A DNA stretch of 64,000 bases from Cantharellus purpuraceus (Eukaryota; Basidiomycota; Agaricomycetes; Cantharellales; Hydnaceae): the NCBI GenBank assembly GCA_025174535.1, contig JALBUN010000014.1:186001-250000 (forward strand), in the 5' to 3' direction. Of the stretch, positions 56,293 through 64,000 are shown in pieces. The position numbers and the translations under genes are program-made. The notes beneath the pieces were generated by a model. The model was not told the DNA's origin, searched no databases, and was given only the letters and a program-made list of their open reading frames with translations. Position 1 is the stretch's first letter. Every line of letters begins with the position of its first letter.

Positions 56293-58369
56293 TCATTCTA
56301 GTCCGAAGGTCTCCATCACCTCCCGAATGCTGGCCAAATCACCCGTGTGCTGTTGTATCAAGTTAGCAAGGCAAAGAGATGGGTGGAAGAAACTAAACGC
56401 CGTGTGTAGAAGATTGTGTTCGGCTCCTTACCTTAGTGGGCTCATCACTAAGCTTGACGCATGGTTTTCCATCGATGGATGCAATCTTGATCACAATATT
56501 CAACGGCTTGCTCACGTCCTTGAATCCGGATGACTTTGTGAGGAAGTCATTGGTGAAATGGGTGCCAATGCCATACATCGCTAATGCACACGAAAAGATA
56601 ACACAGATAGAGCCCAGTAGTAAGTGGCCACAATTACTGGGCCAATCTCAATACTGACCTTTCATGCCGATGTCGTCGCACTGATTTTGTAACTTCTTTG
56701 CCAGATCGACAGTAAGGCCATCGGAGTATACGATAAAGTGTTCGCGAGGGTCGATCCCAAGGCTTTCGTACATCGCCTTGGCGCGGGGTGCGTATACGAA
56801 AGGAGCACCACTGTCTTGGCGGAGACCTTTCCACAGCCGAGCTCGATCAACAGTGAATTCCTCAACACATGTTTAAACAATGTGATTCGGAGGAAGAAAC
56901 GATGCATTTTGCGCATACCTTGAAGAATGCCTCGGTAGTAAATGTGTCGGTTAAAGCGATAAGGTTGTCGGTTCCGTATATTTCATGCCATAAATCTAGT
57001 GCTTTAGCATTTGCGTGCTCATAACCCATAGAAGCACCGACTGCCATGAACCATTCGCTGGGAGTGTCAGTCAATCCAATGGCAATACAACATAATGTGG
57101 CATAAGCAATTACTGAGCAATAGTTCCACTTGGCTTAATACCATTCTTGTAAGCGAGATAGACCTAGTAGTGGTTTTGATATGACCTAGAGACGCATGTA
57201 CTGTTGAAGAAAATGCGCACATTACTTGTGCCAATGAAAGCTCCTACTCCGGCGCAGCCTTTTACATGATCTGCCGCACGTCGCAACCCGCTAATGACAA
57301 GATCATGAGTATGGTGAGATCGTCGCCTGCGCGTCCCAAACTCAGAGAACGAGATTCCAGATTGAAGGAGCACTATTCCCTTCTGGTACGCCAGTTCTGT
57401 GTGTGTACGACACCTAGCGCATTGTAGCAATTGAGGTGCCTGGGGAAACGAAGTTGCGCACCCTCTTGCCCGTCATAGCTCCAATCAATATCGTCCGTAG
57501 CGAAGTACGCCTCGCTAAGCAGACTCATCAGGGGAACTTCCCAAAGTATGGTTTCAACCCAGGATCCCACAATCTCCAAATCAAGTGCGCCGCGATTCGG
57601 ATCTTCCGGTGATGGTACGAGTTTTATGATCACTTGCTCTGGTTTGAAGCGGTACTGTGAAAGATAGGACAAGTATTCCGGGGTGAAGTAAGGACAGGTG
57701 GACTTGAGCCATGCGTGCTCGGAAGGAGTTAGAGCGACAGTTGAAAGACCTGTTTGTATGCAACAATTTCGTCAACAAAACGAAACAATACGCATCGAGT
57801 ATCTGAGGATATACGGGAGTTGCTTGCGCGCGCAAGGAGGAAGCACAATGGTTCAATATATCACTACCTATGACATGGAATACCCTCATCGCGAAATTCC
57901 AACGCGTAAACGTAGCGCTGCCACATCAAGGTTGACTATGACTTTAATTCATCGATGGCAGTTCAATGAGCCGTCACGACAGAGCACACAGACCAAAGTA
58001 AAAGAGCTGTCGTGGCCTTAGCCTCGATACCAAGGCTTTGCATGCATCAGGTGCCACTTTCAGTAAATAACACAGGCATTGGATATATCCTCGGATACTC
58101 GACGCAAAACTAAAAGACCTACGAGAGACGGCGCATCTGAACAACTCGATGCATTCCCGGCTGAATAAGATGTCCGGCGACCGATTTTTGAATCGGTGAG
58201 TACATCGCGCCCTTGGAAACGCCTTCAGAACTGCTTGTTGCATGGTGAACTGCGGAATAGGAAGGACGTCAGTAGGCTGGGATGTTGACATTTCGGCATA
58301 CATTCCAACCTTGTACAAGTCAGTGTCGAGCAAAGAGACAGGAAGGTTCTCCATCTTTAGGGAAGTCAT
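56293..58369 (-). CDS. NPT1: Nicotinate phosphoribosyltransferase
   Basis: First step of NAD salvage: nicotinate plus PRPP to nicotinate mononucleotide. From 58369: SLLDTDLYK / FTMQQAVLKAFP (split by a 60-nt in-frame intron), RFKNRSPDILFSRECIELF, LSTVALTPSEHAWLKSTCPY, FTPEYLSYLSQYRFKPEQV, WVETILWEVPLMSLLSEAYF, SEFGTRRRR (PRPP/nicotinate pocket), GAFIGTSN, TDTFTTEAFF, GIGTHFTND, and the end SKPLNIVIKIASIDGKPCVK with LASIREVMETFGLE, TGA at 56293-56295. The intron between AVS and LSTVAL (about 57750-58115) is much longer than its neighbours. Start could also be 58354. A 131-codon ORF that begins within the stop region is ignored. Confidence 0.87.
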
Positions 58370-58572
58370 AGCTGTTGATGCTCAGACAGCCAAGAAGAGG
58401 TTCAGAAGGAGCGTTTCCTCGCGAATTTACACTTCGTCAATGAATGTAATTTCCGTTTCGAGAAGCTTGCGCCGAAAGTTTACATAGGCCGCTGTCCAGG
58501 AAATGACGTATATGTTGTGACTCTTTCAAACTCAGAAAGGCCGCCGTTGACGCACCAGTACAGAAATTTCAT
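58370..58572. promoter_or_regulatory. Divergent promoter, NPT1 / RRP41
   Basis: 203 bp between the start codons; no definite motif. Confidence 0.4.
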
Positions 58573-59625
58573 ATGGTGAGCAGCTACTGCTGTTAGCAAA
58601 AAAATTAATGTCTTCACCCAGGGGTTGTGGTAGGGGTCTCGAGTTGAAACACTCAATGCTGGAGGTTACAGGTCAGATGGACGGCGTCAACGTGAATTGC
58701 GGAATGTGTCCATCGACCTCTCAACATCTTCGAGTCCAACTGCTGATGGTTCCGCCGTGGTCTCCCATGGACTCACAACCGTCATGGCATCGGTCTTTGG
58801 TCCAAGGGAGGCGCGGATGAGGAGTCTGACGCTACATGATCGTGGACTAGTCAACGTTGAAGTAGGTATTGCACCGTTTAGTGCCAGCGAACGGAGGAGA
58901 AGAGGAAGGGGTGACAAGTGCGTCCATATAGGATGCATGCACAAGTTAAAGCTTTACATGAGCGGTATTCTAGACGCGTACTGGAGTTTGCGGCTGCCAT
59001 CAAGGCGACATTTGAGCCCGTTATACAAACCCACTTGTACCCACGATCACAAATTGATATTTTCGTGCAAGTTCTAGAACAGGACGGCGGTGAATTTTCA
59101 TTGGAATGTGTGTTTCTCAACGCAGTAACGTCCCATCATTTATAATAGGTGCACTCCAAACCTCCATCAATGCTACAACGCTGGCGCTGATGAATGCTGG
59201 GGTTCCCATGTCTGATTATGTGGCTGCCATAACATGTGGTGTTGTCTCAACGCACCCGCTCCTTGACTTGACCTCGCTAGAGGAATCTGATGTTCCCCAT
59301 TTAACGCTCGCCGTGATGCCAAAGACAGGCAAAGTCACCCTGGTCACAATGGAGACTCGGTTGCATGTAGATCGGTAAGAGATTGCCAGGCTGTTCGCTA
59401 CGCCGCATGGCTGCTGCTGCACATTATATTTGCACCAATTTATTCTGACGCATTGTCTAACTCACATTTGCTAGGTTCGAGGAGCTGGTCCGCCTAGCTC
59501 TGACAGCTTCCAAGGTATTACATACGGAAATGCGCAATGCTGTCCGAGCTCATACGGGAGATCTGGTACGCGCTATGGGGAGAGATGGTGATAATCGCGC
59601 CACCGGTGGAGACGAGGTGCTGTGA
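58573..59625 (+). CDS. SKI6: Exosome core subunit Rrp41/Ski6 (EXOSC4)
   Basis: Exons 58573-58575 (ATG only), 58634-58917, 58974-59089, 59149-59374 and 59475-59625; 259 aa, phases exact. RNase PH fold of the exosome ring: SRVETLNAGGYRSDGRRQRE, ADGSAVVSHGLTTVMASVFG, PREARMRSLTLHDRG, SERRRRGRGDK, AIKATFEPVIQTHLYPRSQI, FVQVLEQDGG, LDLTSLEESDVPHLTLAVMP, KVTLVTMETRLHVDRFEE. Eukaryotic Rrp41 is structural rather than catalytic. The start uses an ATG-only exon, because later ATGs give the wrong frame. The last residues after TGDLVRAM are acidic/Gly-rich and not conserved. Confidence 0.9.
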
Positions 59626-59913
59626 TTGTTGTAGGTTCATTTGTACAAGAATGCTCGCTGCGTGACGATGAAGGGCTGGGCAACGAGATGGTAATAGATG
59701 GGGTCTGTTGGGGTGTTCATTCTGCGGAATGGCCAGAACTTCATGAAAGCAGACGCCACTTGGGGCGTCAGGAGCAAGGATAGCAAGAATGCAAGGGCGT
59801 GAGAGGGAGATGTATCAAGCATTCGATATTGTGTAGGGCAGAATGAACAGCAGGCAAAACTCGCTCATGAACACAGCATTTCAGTCACATATCCAATGCC
59901 AACATATTCTGCT

Positions 59914-61601
59914 CTATACCCTATACACAATCTTCTGGCCACTCACCTTGCCCTCCTTCATATATGCAAATCCATCCTTCACAGCCTCAAGTCCTCCATC
60001 CCACAGTTTCACAGGATTCGGTCTGATGCTCCCAGCCTTGATAATGGCAGGCAGCTTCTGGAGGAAACTCGCCATGTGCTCGCGATCACCCGGGGAGGCG
60101 GGGTAATGCCTGCCCAACGTGAACGGGCGGCCAAGCACGGTATAGAGCAGGGTGTCTATGGCGCATCATCAACATCAGCCGAAGTAATAACGCTTAAGGG
60201 TGGAAAAAGTCAAGGGCTCACGTTCTATCTCAACGTCGCCTCTCAGCTTTTGGGCCTCCTGATCCGCCTGGAGTATCACTACAAGTTTTCCTGGCCCAGG
60301 CCCAAATACTCTGACGGTGAGAACTTGGCTCTCCTGCGTGGCGTGTGTGTCAAGGGCAAGATGCAACGAGTTTTGCGTGGCAGATTTGAGCTGCTCGACG
60401 ACATCAGGGGATTTATACTGAGGTGAGGTGTGTGTTGTCCCCGGTGAGATGAAGACATAGGTGTGTTAAGACTGATGGTATATGAAATGTAAACACGCAC
60501 ATCAAATACAACGTCAGCACCCAGCCCTTTCACCAGCGCATGATTATGTGGAGACGCTACGGTAGCAACCTTGTACCCTGAGAGGTGGGCGAGCTGGATA
60601 GCATATTGGCCTACAGATGCTGTAGATTGAAGTCCCAGCGGTTACCAAGCAATGTCGTGAGGTGTAGAGACAAATACTAACTACTACCACCATAGACGAA
60701 CACCTTCATGAAGCCAAAAATGAGTATTCACTAGCATGGATAGCTGGAAATCTACCCATGTTCCAGAGGAAGATTTAGAGGGAGGCTCTGCTAGGCCAAG
60801 ATGAGTAGGATGGTATAGTGCCTACGCAATATGAGAAAGTGACAGCAAAGTAGACAGATCACCATGCACCTGTACCGCAGTCCACAATCTTACAACACCA
60901 GGTGATGAACAGAAACTCTGTATCCCGTACATAGCCACTCACCCACAATTCATTGCTGCGGCCTCTTCATGTGAGACGGTTCCTTCCGGCACAGCCCATA
61001 CCAGGTCCGAGTCTGTCTTGAGATACTCGGCAAAGGCGCCACGGTCGGTCCAGTGACCTGTTCAATCGAGTTCAGAGAGATTCGCCCTGAGCCAGGGATT
61101 GCATATATAAACTTGCCGCCTTGGACGAATCCTGCCACGTGGTCACCTACGCTGACCGGGGCAGTGGCGGCGTTGCCGAGCTTTACGACGGTTCCGGAGA
61201 AGTCACATCCAATCAGCGTGCCAGGCTCTGCTTCTGTGTTAACACAGAGATCCCGGGGTAGGGAGGATAGGTGCTCACTGTTGAAATATTGGACGTCTTT
61301 AAATGAGGGTCAAGTATGAGAAGGGGATTTGATAATATATGTACGCACGCTTCCAGTCTGTGGGGTTTTGCGCAACGGCGGCGACCTGGGGGTATGTGAG
61401 TTGTATGAGCATAACAGTTAAGAAGCACGAGCCTTGACAAGAATCTCATTGTCAGAGAGTGTGGGGACAGGAACATCCTGCACGGCGACTGTCTGGCCCT
61501 ATTACACAACCAGAGTTCAAAGGCGCAGTGCATTTACGGACAATATGACAGACCTTTTGTACGACCAACGCACGCATAGCAGAGGGGAGTGAAGCAGCCA
61601 T
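59914..61601 (-). CDS. MDR-family zinc-binding-type dehydrogenase / enoyl reductase
   Basis: Start 61601 (MAASLPSAMRALVVQK), stop at 59914. Exons give GQTVAVQDVPVPTLSDNEIL, VAAVAQNPTDWKH, GTLIGCDFSGTVVKLGNAAT, VSVGDHVAGFVQGG, HWTDRGAFAEYLKTDSDLVW, a SVGQYAIQLAHLSGYKVATV Rossmann segment with HALVKGLGADVVFDYKSPDV, and the tail REHMASFLQKLPAIIKAG with KVSGQKIVYRV. This is the quinone-oxidoreductase-like/ToxD-like enoyl reductase group with no structural zinc Cys set. Intron 61058-61116 starts GC (gcaagt). A further donor after EILVK may also be GC. Convergent with RRP41 (288 bp). Confidence 0.83.
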
Positions 61602-61845
61602 GGACTATTCGACACGCCAGGTGCGGTGAGATTTATAACCCACTGTATGCGATTTCGTAAGCACATTGTCCATTTCAGGCAGTGGGAACAGTGTTGATTG
61701 CAGATACATCAACCCGCTGACCGATCCTTAAAAATCTCATGACACAGGTATTGAATTCAAGATAGATGCTGAGTTTGAAATAGGGAACTTCCCACAGCCA
61801 TGTGTATCCACAGAATTAGCTTTGAGAATCTACATAACTTTGTGA
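61602..61845. promoter_or_regulatory. Upstream region of the MDR gene
   Basis: No coding; presumed promoter. Confidence 0.3.
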
Positions 61846-62372
61846 CGGCGGTAATGCAAAGTACTCTCAGCACCCTCTGCCATCGCGCATGTATTTCTTT
61901 CGTAATCCGCTTACGAAACTGGCTCCAAGTCGCTGGGTTCGGCTACTCTAAGGACACCAGCAACGGGGGCTATGGCTCGCCAGAGGAGTACAGGCAGCGC
62001 TGATTTCTGGTATGCATCCCCTTCGCTAGCAACGCAAACAAAAATGTTAGGATGGCTCGCATCTGTGAGTGAGGGCCACGTGTTAGTGCAAACGCAACGC
62101 TTGTGCAGGACAGAGCTGCTGCCGCAGAAACGATATCAGCACGTCCGTGTGGCTGCTGCTCTACTATCTGTTCAACCTGGAGCTCACGCTGTACAACAAG
62201 CTGATGCTCGTGCGCTTCCCCTTTCCGTACACCTCACCACCCTCCACGCCTTTGCAAGCAATCTCGGGAGCTGGCCTACTTTACGCCCTCTCGTCTCACG
62301 TCCCGCGAGCCACTCCTCACCGCCTCCTCCGTCCTCTACACCGTCAACATTGCCTTCTCCAACGTCTCGTAG
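61846..62372 (+). pseudogene. Mosaic of gene fragments (GMD exon 1 and TPT transporter)
   Basis: 61966-62030 repeats the GDP-mannose dehydratase exon 1 found at 63911-63990 (tatggctcgccagaggagta...), minus 10 bp between two gcgc copies, which breaks the frame. 62140-62372 is a plus-strand relative of the transporter at 34.5-35.7 kb: VWLLLYYLFNLELTLYNKL, then frame-shifted through the FTPSRLTSRE and VLYTVNIAFSNVS segments. 61848-61878 is the inverse of about 63826-63856 (30 of 31 bases). None of the pieces is expressible. Confidence 0.75.
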
Positions 62373-62842
62373 CAGCAGGCTTAGACAAACCAGTGACAAC
62401 CATATTCCCTCGATGACCATAACTGACGTGTAGATTAATTAACACCATATATAGATAACAAAGTTATCGGTAGTTCATTCCACCTTGGTGATAACGGTTC
62501 CGGTCCTTCGTGCTGCTTCCTGTAATGAGCAAAGCAGGTTCTTGTGAGGGTTCGCAGGTGATCTGTCGCGTCAAGAGTATCTGCTCGACAAAACGGATAG
62601 GTACGGTACATGTCATCCAGTCTTGACAGACTGCGCATAAGACAAGCGGCCGCACCGCAAAGATAGGCATTTTATGCAATGGACAATGGACAAGGTGGCG
62701 GGACGATGCGAAGCCATAGATAGATGAGGAATGCAGTGAGGCCTTACCTCGCCCTGGCACCTCTGCTTCTCGCCAAACCGACGACACCTCGTATCACGAC
62801 ACATCCTCACTAGTCTGCGCCATCGCAACACCAACGTCAAAG
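62373..62842. other. Spacer downstream of YAH1
   Basis: Short minus-strand ORFs without family resemblance; nothing called. Confidence 0.35.
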
Positions 62843-63745
62843 TTAATGCTTCGTCGGCTTGACACCTGCAGCCGAAAGGCCATCAGCTCCAAGGATGAAA
62901 ATACAGACGAAACAAAGGAAGTGTCACATAGTAAGGAAACGCGTGAATCGTCGAAACATACCACGCACCGTCAACAAACATATTCCTCGTGGCCGAGGGC
63001 AGCTTGACCACCATCCCGTCGAGAGCGGGAGTCACCTTGACTTGGCAGCCCAGGCGGGAGCTAAAGAGGATTGAAAAAATAAAGTTGAGCAAGCATATTA
63101 ATAGACCCACCAAGACCATGCACGCACGTATCAGTAAGCCCGAAGGCCATATCCAGCATGTCGTTTTCATCATCCTCAGGTTCCGGTAGCATGTCATAAT
63201 GCTGTGGCGTGAGGATAACATGGCAGGTAGAACATGCTACAGACCCTTCGCATGCGCCTGGCAGAAGAAAGAACAGATTGGAAAGGTAATGAAGAACGTG
63301 CAGGTAATGAAAAACGTACCCTCAAGATCAATGTCATACTCATGAGCCAAATCCAACACATTATCACCCTCGTTCGCCTCGATCGTCTTCAAGGGTTGGC
63401 CTTTCGCGTCTTGGAAGTGGATGGTTATCCTGTTAAATACATTCTTAGTGCCCTCTGCTGCCACAACGGAGCCACGTACCCTGTTCCAGGAGCCGGACGT
63501 ACGATGGGCTCGTGTAGCCAAACTATGGTTTCAAGGGAAAAAGTATATCAGAAGACCTGTACCAGAACAACGGCGCACGTACGCGCGGACGAATGAAAAC
63601 CTCGCGACCGTGCACGATCCCGTCTTCGTGCATTGCATGGTACACCGCGAAGGCGACACGAAGGTAAGGGACCTTGAATTCGGGCGTATTGCGCCACCCG
63701 CGTCTCCGACGCAAATATGAACGTGTAGAGTCCACGAAGGGACAT
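62843..63745 (-). CDS. YAH1: Mitochondrial [2Fe-2S] adrenodoxin-type ferredoxin
   Basis: The N-terminus is Arg-rich and uncharged by acids, with [13 protein letters not shown], a typical matrix-targeting and cleavage region. The ferredoxin domain runs from [20 protein letters not shown] through [16 protein letters not shown], the cluster loop [15 protein letters not shown] (C-x5-C-x2-C), [19 protein letters not shown], and the fourth ligand in [19 protein letters not shown]; it ends GVKPTKH with TAA 62843-62845. It donates electrons to Fe-S cluster assembly, heme A and ubiquinone synthesis. Start at 63745 is preferred; an in-frame ATG at 63793 is also possible. The 5' exon/intron borders (63430-63560) are not certain. 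Divergent from GMD by about 135 bp. Confidence 0.85.
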
Positions 63746-63880
63746 GTGTCCAATGTTGGTTCGAACAAGATTTGTTCGGCTCACGTAATTCATTATCTGC
63801 CTCTACACATATTTTGCCGCCGAGCGTGCTGAGAGTACTTTGTATTACCGCCGTCACATTGCGCGTTCCTATCTCGTTTC
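63746..63880. promoter_or_regulatory. Divergent promoter, YAH1 / GMD
   Basis: 135 bp between starts. Bases 63826-63856 are also present inverted at 61848-61878, so part of this promoter was copied. Confidence 0.45.
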
Positions 63881-64000
63881 ATGGCTCACATACACGACAC
63901 TCCCACTGCGCCTTTTGCACAGGATTATGGCTCGCCAGAGGAGTACAGGCAGCGCAAGGTCGCGCTGATTTCTGGTATGCATCCCTTTCCGTCGCGTGAA
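63881..64000 (+). CDS. GMD: GDP-mannose 4,6-dehydratase, exon 1 (cut by window end)
   Basis: Exon 63881-63974 then intron gtatgc. It reads MAHIHDTPTAPFAQDYGSPE, then EYRQRKVALISG, the start of the Rossmann GxxGxxG stretch of this SDR enzyme, which in the family continues I-T-G-Q-D-G-S-Y-L. The enzyme makes GDP-4-keto-6-deoxymannose, the first step to GDP-fucose. Only the first ~32 residues are in the window; the exon is copied, damaged, at 61966-62030. Confidence 0.75.
   Translation, partial: MAHIHDTPTAPFAQDYGSPEEYRQRKVALISGMHPFPSRE

Noticed and set aside
1..64000. tRNA, rRNA genes or CRISPR arrays.
   Set aside because: No convincing tRNA A/B boxes with acceptor stems, no rRNA, and repeats present are not CRISPR-like.

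Overview
The window reads as nuclear DNA of a basidiomycete fungus, most likely an Agaricomycete. Genes are split by many short introns (mostly 45-75 nt, GT-AG, some GC-AG). Ribosomal protein genes have tiny first exons, and several families are typical of mushrooms (HNH nuclease, PLL-type lectin, NACHT/WD40 debris, DUF5519 luciferase-like). I ran no database search; identities rest on reading translated exons against families I know.

Layout. (1) 0-5 kb: an HNH-endonuclease gene and a 695-codon unknown ORF, bracketed by a 40-bp inverted repeat. (2) 5-6 kb: debris of a beta-propeller lectin. (3) 6.2-13.5 kb: a dead Ty1/copia element whose pol is interrupted by two near-identical 1,406-bp solo LTRs in opposite orientation, each with its own 5-bp target duplication. 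(4) 13.8-15.5 kb: lectin and WD40 fragments. (5) 15.5-20.9 kb: divergent but decayed copies of mitochondrial isoleucyl-tRNA synthetase and the GPN1 GTPase. (6) 21.4-22.2 kb: a 96-bp tandem repeat plus a second copy of the lectin 3' end. (7) 23.4-30.5 kb: a WDR7/rabconnectin-3-beta-like gene and, only 54 bp from its start, the geranylgeranyltransferase-I beta gene, both apparently intact. (8) 31.2-34.2 kb: a damaged TRAPPC5/Trs31 gene and a degenerate member of an unnamed basidiomycete family.

(9) From 34.5 kb to the end is a compact housekeeping block: sugar-phosphate transporter, SNF5, OST4 (42 aa), QCR8, uS8, eS17, a DUF5519 protein, an IGHMBP2/Hcs1 helicase, tRNase Z, an alkenal/prostaglandin-reductase-like MDR enzyme, nicotinate phosphoribosyltransferase, exosome RRP41, a second MDR enzyme, adrenodoxin-type ferredoxin Yah1 and the first exon of GDP-mannose 4,6-dehydratase. 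Many are divergent pairs sharing about 50-330 bp of promoter or convergent pairs with short 3' spacers. I verified exon phases to the base for the HNH gene, SNF5, PGGT1B, QCR8, uS8, eS17, DUF5519, RRP41 and the transporter.

The contrast is the main message: long ORFs on the right are free of indels over thousands of bases, while conserved genes between 15 and 32 kb carry stops, frameshifts and truncations next to retroelements. That points to real local decay rather than poor sequence. I did not find a convincing new multi-gene system. The most unusual items are the inverted solo-LTR pair with a Gcn4/AP-1-like site array, the micro-exons of QCR8 (11 nt) and uS8 (12 nt), and the inverted repeats around the HNH/unknown-ORF pair.
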